The position numbers and the translations under genes are program-made. DNA of 64,000 bases from Bradyrhizobium sp. OK095 (GTDB lineage Bacteria; Pseudomonadota; Alphaproteobacteria; Rhizobiales; Xanthobacteraceae): assembly GCF_900109945.1 (NCBI RefSeq), contig NZ_FOBX01000020.1, positions 1 to 64,000 of the forward strand, in the 5' to 3' direction. Within the stretch, counting starts at the first letter, position 1. The number at the start of each line of letters is the position of its first letter. This document shows positions 55,196-64,000 of this stretch, in pieces. The notes below the pieces were generated by a model. The model was not told where the DNA came from. It ran no database searches and saw only the letters and a list, made by a program, of their open reading frames with translations.

Positions 55196-56431
55196 CTACG
55201 CAGTCGCAATTCCGCCTTGCGGGAGAACACGCTTTTCGGCGCGGCCGCCATTCAGGACCGCACCGATGAAGGTGAAGCGCACCAACAGATGATAGCTCGC
55301 CAGCATCGGCGGAATCGCGACGATGAGGATCACGGCGAACTTGATCAGCCCCGGCCAATTCAGTTGCGACAGCGCGACCTGCAGCGCCATCACGATCGGC
55401 AAGTGAATCAGATAGAGCCAGTAGGACGCATCGGCGAGATAGCGCCAGGTCCGGCTGAAGCCGGACATGAAGCGAAGCGCGAGACCGATCGCCGCGAAGG
55501 TCGATATCCATATCGCGGGTGCATAGAGGACAACAGAGACAAGCCTGAGCGTGGCGAAGCTGTATGGCAGTTTCGGCGCACCCGGGGCGGAAAACATCAC
55601 GCCCGAGAGCACGAAGCTTATCAGGATCAGGACGATCGCGAGCAACAAATGCGGAAGCCAGCGCCGCTCGAGGGTTCGCAACAGATCGATCTGCCGATGC
55701 AACAGCCAGCCGACGCCGAAGGCGGTGCCGAAACAGATCCAGGCCTGCGCGTTGGTGATGAGCGATTGATCCGGCGTTCTCACACCCGTCAAATTGACCC
55801 ATCTTTGGTCGAGACAGAAAGCAATGCCGATCGGGATCGCCAAGACCAGAGGAGCCATCGGATTGCGGATGATCCGCGCAAAGAGGCGGTCAATGAATGT
55901 TCGCAGCTTGCCCGACGCATCGAGCCAGACGATCGCGCCGCGCAGCAGCAGCATGGCGACATAGAGTTCCAGCAGAACGTAGAGAAACCAGAGATGGGTC
56001 AGGCGGAAATTCGGCAGTGCGGGCCAGCCGGACGTCCATTGGACCGAGCCGCCATTCGGAAAGTTCGCGGCCCAAATGATCACCAGCGCCACGGACGTGA
56101 ACACGAGCGGCCACACGATCACGAGCGGCAGGGCGATCCGCTGCAACCTATCCTTGACGAAGCCCCAGCTCCCACGGCGATGAAAGCTCATGCGGGCGAA
56201 GAAACCGGCCATCAGGAAGAAGGTCGTCATCCGAAAGACATGGATGGCGAAAGACAGCAGGCTCAGGACGAGGCTTGGATGGGTGTCCTGGATGATCCAG
56301 AACCGGGGTGAAGCCAGCACAAACGACAATGTCGCGTGCAGGACGATGCCAAGCAGCAACGCGATGCCCCTGAGCGCATCGAGCGCGTGGAGCCGTTCGG
56401 GTGCAGGGGCGGTGGCGGTCGACTGGAACAT
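55196..56431 (-). CDS. acyltransferase-3 / OpgC-like membrane protein
   Basis: The 411-residue integral membrane protein has about ten spans. The family opening ERLHALDALRGIALLLGIVLHAT carries the conserved Arg and His of acyltransferase-3 enzymes, and YWLYLIHLPIVM lies near the C-terminus. These proteins O-acylate glycans and lipids at the inner membrane; OpgC succinylates osmoregulated glucans. I chose ATG 56431 over the open extension to 56491. It lies downstream of the AraC regulator on the same strand. Confidence 0.85.
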   Translation of the reverse strand: MFQSTATAPAPERLHALDALRGIALLLGIVLHATLSFVLASPRFWIIQDTHPSLVLSLLSFAIHVFRMTTFFLMAGFFARMSFHRRGSWGFVKDRLQRIALPLVIVWPLVFTSVALVIIWAANFPNGGSVQWTSGWPALPNFRLTHLWFLYVLLELYVAMLLLRGAIVWLDASGKLRTFIDRLFARIIRNPMAPLVLAIPIGIAFCLDQRWVNLTGVRTPDQSLITNAQAWICFGTAFGVGWLLHRQIDLLRTLERRWLPHLLLAIVLILISFVLSGVMFSAPGAPKLPYSFATLRLVSVVLYAPAIWISTFAAIGLALRFMSGFSRTWRYLADASYWLYLIHLPIVMALQVALSQLNWPGLIKFAVILIVAIPPMLASYHLLVRFTFIGAVLNGGRAEKRVLPQGGIATA

Positions 56432-56518
56432 GGATGGGCTCGCGCTGGCTGGATAGGGCTTTCTGCCGCACAGTCTGCCCAATCGGGGCAAGTCTCTCTC
56501 GCCTGATCCAGAAATCGG

Positions 56519-57646
56519 CTAGCCGATTTCTCGACGCGGTTGGCTTATTTCAGCCATGTCCGGCCGGCTCAGCGCCTCGCGCCGGAATTCGGTCGGGGTC
56601 ATGCCGGTTTCAGCCTTGAAGGCGCGATTGAAGGGTCCGATCGACTGGAAGCCTGCATCCATCGCGATGGTCAGCACAGGGACCTCCCGTTGCGTCACAT
56701 CGGACAGCGCCAATTTGGCATCCCCGATGCGATAGCGATTGAGGAACGCATTGAAGTTCCGGTAGCCGAGCCCTTCGTTGATGGCCTGGCGAAGCCGATG
56801 CTCGGGAACGTCGAGCCGAGCCGCAAGCGCCCCGATCGCAAGACCTTCCTGCCGGTAGGTTCGCTCCACCGTCATCAGATGGTCGAGACGCCGCAGCAGG
56901 ATCGGGTCGACAACGACCCGTCCCGCCGCGGCACGATCCGCGCTCTCGGCTGCCCTCCGCACATCTCCGGATGCGATCGCGGCCGTGGCGCCGTTGAGGG
57001 CCGCCGCCGGTGCGCTGAACAGGCCGAGGCCGGCAAGCGTTGCCACCACGAACAGGCTGAGCGCGGTCGGCAGGCTGCCGGAGGCGCCGGGCGCAGCAAC
57101 AGGAATATCGGCGAAGCCCGCGACAGCGACGAGTCCGATGGTCACGACATTGATGGCGAGCATCGCCAGCCGCAGCCGCCGCCGCCGCATCACCAGATCG
57201 ACACGCCAGGTCTTGACCGTCTGGACCGCGGCGGCCAGGGCCAACACCAGGGCCACGGCCGCCAGGACCTTGCCGCCGCCCTTGGCCAAAGCGGGCCATC
57301 GCGGCCAAGCGAGCGACACTGCAAATCCCCAAGCCACGATCGCCAGCCAAAGGGCGCCATGCCAGCGCCTGAGCACGAAATCGTCGTCGAACGCCGCGCG
57401 CGCCCACAGCCAGAACATGGCCGGCAGCGCGGACAGGATCGGCGACGTCCACCACCATGATGCCTTGGGAAAGTACGGTGCGGTCACGATTGCATAGAAG
57501 GCGCCGCCGGCGCACATGGCGATGCCCAGAAAAGCGTTCTGATTGGCGGCACGGCGCTGAAGCGCCACGAGGACGATCAACAGGAACACGCCGCTCGCCG
57601 CGCCGCGAAGCCCGAGATCGATCGCCGCGAGCCCCATCCCGTTCAC
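56519..57646 (-). CDS. AraC-family regulator with N-terminal membrane domain
   Basis: The first 210 residues of the 375-residue protein contain about six or seven membrane spans. The C-terminal 110 form an AraC DNA-binding domain (LDVPEHRLRQAINEGLGYRNFNAFLNRYRI, then VPVLTIAMDAGFQSIGPFNRAFKAETGMTPTEFRRE). A membrane-embedded sensor controlling the adjacent acyltransferase gene is plausible. The start is GTG 57646 or ATG 57637. Confidence 0.87.
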   Translation of the reverse strand: MNGMGLAAIDLGLRGAASGVFLLIVLVALQRRAANQNAFLGIAMCAGGAFYAIVTAPYFPKASWWWTSPILSALPAMFWLWARAAFDDDFVLRRWHGALWLAIVAWGFAVSLAWPRWPALAKGGGKVLAAVALVLALAAAVQTVKTWRVDLVMRRRRLRLAMLAINVVTIGLVAVAGFADIPVAAPGASGSLPTALSLFVVATLAGLGLFSAPAAALNGATAAIASGDVRRAAESADRAAAGRVVVDPILLRRLDHLMTVERTYRQEGLAIGALAARLDVPEHRLRQAINEGLGYRNFNAFLNRYRIGDAKLALSDVTQREVPVLTIAMDAGFQSIGPFNRAFKAETGMTPTEFRREALSRPDMAEISQPRREIG

Positions 57647-57754
57647 AATTGGCCGTCTCCGTTCGAGAGCTCAACTCTCGCATCGCCTTCGCGCGTGCAC
57701 AATCCAAAATTGCGCTTGTGGCCGTGGCAGCAACCATCATCGCAACGCGACAGC

Positions 57755-57768
57755 TTGATCCAGATCAA
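57755..57768 (+). promoter_or_regulatory. FixK/FNR box upstream of napE
   Basis: TTGATCCAGATCAA is a perfect match to the TTGAT-N4-ATCAA consensus and is itself almost fully palindromic. It lies 92 bp before the napE start. In Bradyrhizobium the napEDABC operon is known to need FixK2 under low oxygen. Confidence 0.93.
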
Positions 57769-57859
57769 CGCGTCAGCTGCCCTTCTGCACCAAAAGTGGA
57801 GCAAGGCAACGGCCCGGATGCCGTCCCGATTCCCCCATACCAGTTCAAAGAGACCGAAT

Positions 57860-58045
57860 ATGTCGGCCCCTGACGACACGATTTCGCGCGTGCGCCGTAA
57901 GCGCATGGAGATTTTTGCGTTCCTGTTCCTGACCGCGGTCGTGATGCCCGTCCTCGCGGTCGGAACGGTCGGCTCTTACGGGCTCGGCGTCTGGGTCTAC
58001 CAGATGTTCGCCGGCCCGCCGGGCCCACCGACCTCCCCGCATTAA
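57860..58045 (+). CDS. napE: periplasmic nitrate reductase small membrane protein NapE
   Basis: The 61-residue protein has a basic N-terminus (RVRRKRMEIFAFLFL) and one long span with GSYGLGVWVYQM, typical of NapE. The role of NapE is unclear; it sits at the head of nap operons in alphaproteobacteria. I took ATG 57860; a longer open frame begins at 57695 but overlaps the FixK box. It lies 24 bp before napD. Confidence 0.9.
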   Translation: MSAPDDTISRVRRKRMEIFAFLFLTAVVMPVLAVGTVGSYGLGVWVYQMFAGPPGPPTSPH

Positions 58046-58069
58046 ATCCCAAAGCGAAAGACAGGCATC

Positions 58070-58384
58070 ATGGCCCACACCACACTCAACCGCCGTGCAT
58101 TGATCACGGGACGGGTGCTCAGCACCGAGCGCATCGTCCCGCCGCCGGGCTACGAGATCGCCAGCATCATCGTGCAGGCGCGCCCCGAGCGGCTCGACGC
58201 GCTGGAAGCCGCGATCACAGCCCTTCCCGGCTGCGAGATTCACGCCCGCGACACGCGCGGCAAGCTCGTCGTCGTGACCGAAGCGCCTGACGCCGGCAGC
58301 CTCGGCACCATGCTCAACACCATCCAGTCGCTGCCGGACGTCTATTCCGCGGCGCTCGTCTTCCACGCCATCGAAACCGCCTGA
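58070..58384 (+). CDS. napD: NapA maturation chaperone NapD
   Basis: The 104-residue ferredoxin-fold protein binds the NapA twin-arginine signal. The family pattern IASIIVQARPERLDALEAAITALPGCEIHARDTRGKLVVVTEA is clear. It lies 24 bp after napE and 16 bp before napA. Confidence 0.95.
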   Translation: MAHTTLNRRALITGRVLSTERIVPPPGYEIASIIVQARPERLDALEAAITALPGCEIHARDTRGKLVVVTEAPDAGSLGTMLNTIQSLPDVYSAALVFHAIETA

Positions 58385-58400
58385 GTCAGGAAGAGCCATC

Positions 58401-60914
58401 ATGACATCGCCGAAGCTCGACCGCCGCCAGATGCTGAAGCTCGAGGCCGCCGCCATCGCGATGGCCGCCGCGGGCATGCCGCGACCTTCGCTCGCCGCCA
58501 ATCTGGTCACTGAGCGCGACACATCCGAATTGAAATGGGACAAGGCTGCCTGCCGCTTCTGCGGCACCGGCTGCTCGGTGATGGTCGCGACCAAGGACAA
58601 CCGCGTCGTCGCCACCCATGGCGACATCAAGTCCGAGGTCAATCGCGGCCTCAACTGCGTCAAGGGCTACTTTCTTTCCAAGATCATGTACGGCCACGAC
58701 CGCCTGACGCAGCCGATGCTGCGCAAGACCAACGGCCAATACGACAAGAACGGCGAGTTCACCCCCGTGTCCTGGACCGAAGCCTTCGACATCATGGAGG
58801 TGAAGTGGAAGGACGCCATGAAAAAGCGCGGGCCAAACGGCGTCGCCATGTTCGGCTCCGGCCAGTGGACGATCTGGGAAGGCTATGCGGCCTCAAAGCT
58901 GTTCAAGGCCGGCTTCCGCACCAACAACATCGACCCCAATGCGCGCCACTGCATGGCATCCGCCGTCGCCGGCATGATGCGCACCTTCGGCATCGACGAG
59001 CCGGCCGGCTGCTATGACGACATCGAGGCCACGGATGCGTTCGTGCTGTGGGGCTCCAACATGGCGGAGATGCATCCGATCCTGTGGACGCGCGTGGCCG
59101 ACCGCAGGCTCTCCGCGCCGCATGTCCGCGTCGCCGTGCTCTCGACCTTCGAGCATCGCTCGTACGACCTCGCCGACATCGGCATGGTGTTCAAGCCGCA
59201 GACCGATCTCTACATCCTCAACGCGATCGCCCACCACATCATCAAGACCGGGCGGGTCAACAAGGATTTTGTCGCCGCGCATACCATTTTCAGGCGCGGC
59301 CAGACCGACATTGGCTATGGCCTGCGGCCCGAGCACCCGCTGCAGAAAAAGGCGACCGGCGCGGCCAAGGCCAACGATTCCACCGAGATGAGCTACGACG
59401 AATACATCAAGTTTGTCTCGGACTACACGCTGGAGAAGGCGGCCGAAATGTCCGGCGTACCGCTCAACCGGCTGGAGGCGCTCGCCGAGCTCTACGCCGA
59501 TCCAAAAACAAAAGTGGTCTCGTTCTGGACCATGGGCTTCAACCAGCACACCCGCGGCGTCTGGTGCAACAACCTCGTCTACAACATCCATCTTCTGACC
59601 GGAAAGATCTCATCGCCCGGCAATAGCCCGTTCTCGCTGACCGGCCAGCCCTCGGCCTGCGGCACCGCGCGCGAGGTCGGCACCTTCTCGCACCGCCTGC
59701 CCGCCGACATGGTCGTGACCAACAAGGAACATCGCACCAAGGCCGAGCATCTCTGGCTGCTGCCCGAGGGCACCATTCCCGACAAGCCCGGCGCGCACGC
59801 CGTGCTGCAAAGCCGGATGTTGAAGGACGGCCTGATCAACGCCTATTGGGTGCAGGTCAACAACAATCTGCAAGCCGGCCCCAACGCCAACGAGGAGACT
59901 TATCCGGGTTTCCGCAATCCCGACAATTTCATCGTGGTCTCCGATGCCTATCCGTCGGTGACGGCGCTGGCGGCCGATTTGATCCTGCCGACCGCGATGT
60001 GGGTCGAGAAGGAAGGCGCTTACGGCAATGCCGAGCGTCGCACACAGTTCTGGCATCAGCTCGTCAAGGCACCCGGCGAAGCGCAGTCCGACCTGTGGCA
60101 GCTCATGGAATTTTCAAAACGCTTCAAGATCGAGGAGGTCTGGCCGGAGGAGCTGATCGCCAAGAAGCCCGAGGTTCGCGGCAAGACGCTGTTCGACGTG
60201 CTCTACCGGAACGGCCAGGTCGACAAGTTTCCGACCTCGGAGATCGAGGAGGGCTATTCCAACGAGGAATCCAAGGCGTTCGGCTTCTACGTGCAGAAGG
60301 GACTGTTCGAGGAATACGCCTCGTTCGGCCGCGGCCATGGTCACGACCTCGCGCCGTTCGAGAGCTATCACCGCGAGCGCGGCCTGCGCTGGCCCGTCGT
60401 CAACGGCCAAGAGACAAAGTGGCGTTTCCGCGAGGGCAGCGATCCCTACGTCAAGCAGGGCGCGGACGTGCAGTTCTACGGCTATCCCGACGGCAAGGCG
60501 CGCATCTTCGCGCTGCCTTTCGAGCCCGCCGCGGAATCGCCCGACACTGAATATCCGTTCTGGCTCTCGACCGGCCGCGTGCTGGAGCACTGGCATTCCG
60601 GCACCATGACGCGCCGCGTGCCCGAGCTCTACAAGGCGTTCCCCGAGGCCGTCTGCTTCATGCATCCCGACGACGCGTCGGAGGCAAAGATCCGGCGCGG
60701 GGATGAGGTGAAGGTCGTCTCCCGCCGCGGCTTCATCCGCGTCCGTGTCGAGACGCGCGGCCGCGACCGGCCGCCGCGTGGCCTGGTGTTCGTGCCGTGG
60801 TTCGACGAATCCAAGCTGATCAACAAGGTGACGCTGGACGCCACCGATCCGATCTCGTTGCAGACCGACTACAAGAAATGCGCCGTGCGCATTGAGCGGG
60901 TGAACCTGTCATGA
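58401..60914 (+). CDS. napA: periplasmic nitrate reductase catalytic subunit NapA
   Basis: NapA reduces nitrate to nitrite at a molybdenum bis-MGD centre. The 837-residue protein has a Tat signal (LDRRQMLKLEAAAIAMAAAG), the 4Fe-4S cluster motif CRFCGTGC with a fourth Cys in NCVKG, and the Mo ligand Cys in RHCMASAV. The MGD-binding C-terminal domain ends about 30 residues before the stop. Length is normal and its stop overlaps napB (ATGATGA), so the genes are coupled. Confidence 0.98.
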   Translation: MTSPKLDRRQMLKLEAAAIAMAAAGMPRPSLAANLVTERDTSELKWDKAACRFCGTGCSVMVATKDNRVVATHGDIKSEVNRGLNCVKGYFLSKIMYGHDRLTQPMLRKTNGQYDKNGEFTPVSWTEAFDIMEVKWKDAMKKRGPNGVAMFGSGQWTIWEGYAASKLFKAGFRTNNIDPNARHCMASAVAGMMRTFGIDEPAGCYDDIEATDAFVLWGSNMAEMHPILWTRVADRRLSAPHVRVAVLSTFEHRSYDLADIGMVFKPQTDLYILNAIAHHIIKTGRVNKDFVAAHTIFRRGQTDIGYGLRPEHPLQKKATGAAKANDSTEMSYDEYIKFVSDYTLEKAAEMSGVPLNRLEALAELYADPKTKVVSFWTMGFNQHTRGVWCNNLVYNIHLLTGKISSPGNSPFSLTGQPSACGTAREVGTFSHRLPADMVVTNKEHRTKAEHLWLLPEGTIPDKPGAHAVLQSRMLKDGLINAYWVQVNNNLQAGPNANEETYPGFRNPDNFIVVSDAYPSVTALAADLILPTAMWVEKEGAYGNAERRTQFWHQLVKAPGEAQSDLWQLMEFSKRFKIEEVWPEELIAKKPEVRGKTLFDVLYRNGQVDKFPTSEIEEGYSNEESKAFGFYVQKGLFEEYASFGRGHGHDLAPFESYHRERGLRWPVVNGQETKWRFREGSDPYVKQGADVQFYGYPDGKARIFALPFEPAAESPDTEYPFWLSTGRVLEHWHSGTMTRRVPELYKAFPEAVCFMHPDDASEAKIRRGDEVKVVSRRGFIRVRVETRGRDRPPRGLVFVPWFDESKLINKVTLDATDPISLQTDYKKCAVRIERVNLS

Positions 60915-61381
60915 TGAAACGATTTGCAATCGCCCTGCTCGCGGTCGCGATCGCCGCGGGCGCAAGTTCGCTGACCGCGCAGACCGTCAATTCAGGTCTG
61001 CGCGGCCCGACGCCGCTCAATGACGAAGGCCCGGCGCCGCCGATGCTGCCGAACCGCAACACGTCGGAACGGGAGGTGCGCAACTATCCGGAGCAGCCGC
61101 CGGTGATCCCGCACACGATCGACGGCTACCAGATCGATCTCAACGGCAACAAATGCCTGTCGTGCCATGCGCGGGCACGCATTGCGGAATCGCAGGCGCC
61201 GATGGTCTCGATCACGCATTTCATGGACCGTGACGGCCAGTTCCTGGCCTCGATCTCGCCGCGGCGCTTCTTCTGCACGGAATGCCACGTGCCGCAGAAC
61301 ACGGCGACGCCGCCCGTGAGCAACGATTTTACGGACATCGACACGCTGCTGTCGCGCGCAAGCCCCGGTGGCCGCCGATGA
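60911..61381 (+). CDS. napB: dihaem cytochrome c subunit NapB
   Basis: The 156-residue periplasmic electron-transfer subunit has a signal peptide (to about LTAQ) and two haem sites, CLSCH and CTECH. The axial His pair is expected at TIDG upstream and SITHFMD. It overlaps napA at its start and napC at its stop (ATGA). Confidence 0.97.
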   Translation: MMKRFAIALLAVAIAAGASSLTAQTVNSGLRGPTPLNDEGPAPPMLPNRNTSEREVRNYPEQPPVIPHTIDGYQIDLNGNKCLSCHARARIAESQAPMVSITHFMDRDGQFLASISPRRFFCTECHVPQNTATPPVSNDFTDIDTLLSRASPGGRR

Positions 61382-62028
61382 CGACCGCCGACGAACCCCA
61401 GGAAAACCTGAAGCACAAGCGCAGCTTCATCCTGCGCTGCTGGGATTTCGCGCGCGATCTCTGGCAGGTGCTGATCCGGCCGAGCTCGGTGTTCGGGCTC
61501 GGCGTGCTGGTGCTCGCGGGTTTTGCCGCCGGCGTGATCTTCTGGGGCGGCTTCAACACCGCGCTGGAATTGACCAACACCGAAAAGTTCTGCACCGGCT
61601 GTCACGAGATGCGCGAAAACGTTTTCGCCGAGCTGAAGTCGACCATCCATTTCAGCAACCGCTCCGGCGTGCGCGCGACCTGCCCGGACTGCCACGTGCC
61701 GCATAACTGGACCGACAAGATCGCGCGCAAGATGCAGGCCTCCAAGGAGGTCTGGGGCAAGCTTTTCGGCACGATCGACACCCGCGAGAAATTCCAGGAT
61801 CACCGGCTCGAGCTCGCCGCGCATGAATGGGCCCGCTTCAAGGCCAACGATTCGCTGGAATGTCGTAACTGCCACAGCGCCGATTCCATGGACATCACAA
61901 AGCAGTCGCCGCGGGCCTCGGTGGCGCACCAGCGCTTCCTGTTCACCAAGGAAAAGACCTGCATCGACTGCCACAAGGGCATCGCCCACCATCTGCCCGA
62001 CATGCGCGGCGTTCCCGGCTGGCAATAG
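61378..62028 (+). CDS. napC: tetrahaem quinol dehydrogenase NapC
   Basis: The 216-residue NapC/NirT-type cytochrome has one membrane anchor (about 33-55) and four CxxCH sites (CTGCH, CPDCH, CRNCH, CIDCH). It passes electrons from quinol to NapB. ATG 61378 overlaps the napB stop. A longer frame to 61282 would bury the start in napB and is rejected. Confidence 0.97.
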   Translation: MTTADEPQENLKHKRSFILRCWDFARDLWQVLIRPSSVFGLGVLVLAGFAAGVIFWGGFNTALELTNTEKFCTGCHEMRENVFAELKSTIHFSNRSGVRATCPDCHVPHNWTDKIARKMQASKEVWGKLFGTIDTREKFQDHRLELAAHEWARFKANDSLECRNCHSADSMDITKQSPRASVAHQRFLFTKEKTCIDCHKGIAHHLPDMRGVPGWQ

Positions 62029-62049
62029 GCGGGGATTGAGCAAGCGCCT

Positions 62050-62180
62050 CGTCCTTCGAGACGGCTGCTTCGCAGCCTCCTCAGGATGAGGCTAACGGGC
62101 ATCCTAACCTGCGAAACTACCGCCGCGCACTCCCGTCCTCATCCTGAGGGCCCGCCGAAGGCGGGCGTCTCGAAGGATGG
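62050..62180. repeat. second full CCTTCGAGACG palindromic repeat, after napC
   Basis: GTCCTTCGAGACGGCTGCTTCGCAGCCTCCTCAGGATGAGG on the left and CTCATCCTGAGGGCCC...GGGCGTCTCGAAGGATGG on the right form inverted arms around a 30-bp centre. It starts 22 bp after the napC stop and could help end the nap transcript. Confidence 0.88.
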
Positions 62181-62291
62181 CCGCAGGGGAAGCGACCTTG
62201 AATTGCGATTACCATGCGCTTGAACCGGCGGGGCGAATGGTTAGTTTTGGGGTTGGCGAATCGCTCCGTTTCGCCCTTCCTCAAAGCAGAC

Positions 62292-63407
62292 ATGGCCACA
62301 TTCACTCCGCATCAGGATGCCGCGCTAAAAGCCGTTGGCGACTGGCTGAAAGCAAAACCCGGCCGGAACGGCACGCCGCCGGTGTTCCGGCTGTTCGGCT
62401 TTGCCGGCACCGGCAAGACCACGCTGGCGCGGCACATCGCCGACGGCGTCGACGGCGAGGTGAAATTCGCCGCCTTCACCGGCAAGGCTGCGCTGGTCAT
62501 GCGCAACAAGGGCTGCGACGAGGCCTCCACCATCCATTCGCTGATCTACCGCGCCCGCGAATCCGGCGAGGAGCAGCCGAGTTTTGAGCTCTGGGACGAC
62601 GCTCCGGCTTCGAAGGCCAAGCTGATCGTGATCGACGAATGCTCGATGGTCGATGCCGAACTGGGGCGCGACCTGATGTCGTTCGACTGTCCGCTGCTGG
62701 TGCTTGGCGATCCCGCACAGCTGCCGCCGATCCAGGGCGCCGGCTTCTTCACCAACACCGAGCCCGACGCGATGCTGACCGAGGTGCACCGCCAGGCCCA
62801 GGACGATCCGATCGTGCGGATGTCGATGGACGTCCGCGAGGGCCGCGAGCTCGACATCGGCCGCTATGGCGAGAGCGAGGTGGTGTCGCGCAAGGAGCTC
62901 GACCCCGATCGCGTCATGAGCGCCGATCAGGTGCTGGTCGGCCGCAACAACACCCGACGCGCCTACAACATGCGCGTGCGCCAGCGGCAGAACATCGAGG
63001 ATGTCTTTCCGGTCGCCGGCGACAAGCTGGTCTGCCTGCGCAACAACCGCAAGAAGGGCCTGTTCAACGGCGGCCTCTGGCGCGTGAAGTCGCGCAACAC
63101 CACGCGCGCGAAATCGCGCATCCTCTCTATGCGGCTATCGCCGGACGAGGATCTTGGCCACAAGGTGACGAAGGTGTCGGTGCGCGCCGATTGCTTCGAG
63201 GGCGGCGTCGAGGCGATCGCCTGGGAGCAGCGCAAGCCCTATGACGAGTTCGACTACGGCTACGTGCTGACCGTGCACAAATCGCAGGGCTCGCAATGGG
63301 ACGACGTCGTGCTGTTCGACGAGAGTTTTGCGTTTGGAGAGAGCCGGGCCAGGTGGCTGTATACGGGGATTACGCGCGCGGCGAAAAGGTTGAGTATCGT
63401 CGTGTGA
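62292..63407 (+). CDS. RecD/UvrD-like ATP-dependent helicase (AAA_30 family)
   Basis: The 371-residue superfamily 1 helicase has motif I GFAGTGKTTLA (about 38-48), motif Ia FTGKAA, motif II VIDECSMVD, motif III LGDPAQLPP and the C-terminal UvrD_C_2 motif TVHKSQGSQWDDVVLFDE plus YTGITRAAK. It is much shorter than RecD and resembles the standalone RecD-like proteins often annotated as ATP-dependent exodeoxyribonuclease. ATG 62292 opens the conserved part; the frame extends to 62214. Confidence 0.9.
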   Translation: MATFTPHQDAALKAVGDWLKAKPGRNGTPPVFRLFGFAGTGKTTLARHIADGVDGEVKFAAFTGKAALVMRNKGCDEASTIHSLIYRARESGEEQPSFELWDDAPASKAKLIVIDECSMVDAELGRDLMSFDCPLLVLGDPAQLPPIQGAGFFTNTEPDAMLTEVHRQAQDDPIVRMSMDVREGRELDIGRYGESEVVSRKELDPDRVMSADQVLVGRNNTRRAYNMRVRQRQNIEDVFPVAGDKLVCLRNNRKKGLFNGGLWRVKSRNTTRAKSRILSMRLSPDEDLGHKVTKVSVRADCFEGGVEAIAWEQRKPYDEFDYGYVLTVHKSQGSQWDDVVLFDESFAFGESRARWLYTGITRAAKRLSIVV

Positions 63408-63413
63408 CGCTGC

Positions 63414-63484
63414 CGTAGCCCGGATGAGCGCAGCGATATCCGGGATGGAAAGACCCGCATGTCGCTACGCTCATGCGGGCTACG
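63414..63484. repeat. GTAGCCCGGATGAGCGCAGCGA palindromic repeat
   Basis: This element begins GTAGCCCGGATGAGCGCAGC and ends GCTCATGCGGGCTAC, the same two arms as at 40,646-40,731 but exchanged. It fills the convergent gap between the helicase and caspase-like genes. Confidence 0.82.
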
Positions 63485-63499
63485 ATCCCGGCAAGCGCC

Positions 63500-64000
63500 T
63501 CACTTCCCCACCACAAAATAAAAATCCTCCCTGCCCGGCGGCGAGCCGTATGAAAACGGCTGCTGCTCGTGCTTGGTCACGGACCAGACGTCGTCGCGGA
63601 CGATGTCGAACAGCTTTCGGATCTCGACCTTGGGCGTCTTGATCTCGCGGGCGAGCGCCGTCGAGAACGGGCTGTCGGCGCCGCCGTCGCCGTCCATCGC
63701 CGTCTCGCCGTGCTTGGCGGCGTAGACCACCATGAAGCCGGCGCCGGGCTCGATGTTGGAAAAGCCCTTGTCGACCAGTTTCAGCGACAGAGTGTGCTGC
63801 ATGGTCGGCGCGAACGGATTGTCGCGGCAGGCATCCAGTATCACCAGCCGTACTTTTCGCGCGGCGCCGACGGCGGCGATCACCTGCTCCAGCGCAACCG
63901 CCTGAGCCTCGGCGTCCCTGTCGGCGGCAAGCTTGGCGTCGACAGGGACGAGATAATTCACCCCGCCGATCTCGAAACCATGGCCGGCGTAATAAACCAC
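63500..64000 (-). CDS. caspase-like (peptidase C14) protein, N-terminus outside window
   Basis: The visible 166 residues belong to a metacaspase/orthocaspase p20 domain. YYAGHG contains the catalytic His and VILDACRDNPF the catalytic Cys. The C-terminal part (DDVWSVTKHEQQPFSYGS) resembles the usual end of alphaproteobacterial caspase-family proteins. The frame continues beyond 64,000, so N-terminal signals or fused domains are unseen. Confidence 0.88.
   Translation of the reverse strand: MVYYAGHGFEIGGVNYLVPVDAKLAADRDAEAQAVALEQVIAAVGAARKVRLVILDACRDNPFAPTMQHTLSLKLVDKGFSNIEPGAGFMVVYAAKHGETAMDGDGGADSPFSTALAREIKTPKVEIRKLFDIVRDDVWSVTKHEQQPFSYGSPPGREDFYFVVGK

Noticed and set aside
53937..55802. N-terminal extension of the LLM oxidoreductase to 621 codons
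   Set aside because: The extra part overlaps the acyltransferase gene and has no protein-like content. The family start MKFGIFYEL is at 55,139.

Overview
The window looks like chromosome from a Bradyrhizobium-type alphaproteobacterium. The evidence is high GC, an intact napEDABC set behind a perfect FixK/FNR box, a SciP/FlbD/CtrA-style flagellar locus, an ssu sulfonate operon, and several palindromic intergenic repeat families of the kind I associate with Bradyrhizobium. The genus call is from memory, not from a search.

Region 1 (1-25,280) is part of a trans-AT polyketide biosynthetic cluster. One uninterrupted minus-strand frame of at least 4,871 codons runs from an ATG at 14,615 off the left edge. 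It encodes a GNAT-type loading module (adaptor-like, GNAT, ACP), then KS-DH-KR-cMT-ACP, KS-(DH)-KR-cMT-ACP and a third KS. No AT domain is embedded. Instead a freestanding acyl-hydrolase-like AT, a malonyl transferase and a PfaD-type trans enoyl reductase lie at 17.4-21 kb, followed by a MATE exporter. A Sfp-type PPTase is coupled to a metallophosphoesterase that may remove phosphopantetheine. A sulfotransferase and an unassigned PLP enzyme close the block. The last two KS-bounded units are a tandem duplication with a period of about 5.73 kb, and the second DH has lost two active-site regions.

Region 2 (25,281-29,402) holds about 1 kb without a convincing gene, then a visibly AT-richer accessory patch: two small membrane proteins, a TIR-domain protein with the catalytic Glu, an FRG-domain protein and a small helical protein. 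It ends at a tRNA-Met(CAT) gene whose 3' end faces the patch. This is a candidate defence locus and a plausible island boundary.

Region 3 (29,403-42,240) is backbone: a secreted Pro-rich protein, a phospholipid-type methyltransferase, mnmA, then fliK-flgD-sciP-fliF-fliG-fliH-fliN-flbD and an M20 peptidase. A sigma54 -24/-12 element precedes fliK, CtrA-like sites precede sciP and fliF, and flbD encodes the expected sigma54 activator.

Region 4 (42,241-64,000) is metabolic backbone: ssuA-(28-aa ORF)-ssuD-ssuC-ssuB-flavin reductase, a P450, a PQQ/haem alcohol dehydrogenase, an L,D-transpeptidase, a LuxR regulator, an LLM flavin oxidoreductase, an acyltransferase-3 protein with an AraC regulator, napEDABC, a RecD-like helicase, and a caspase-like protein cut by the right edge.
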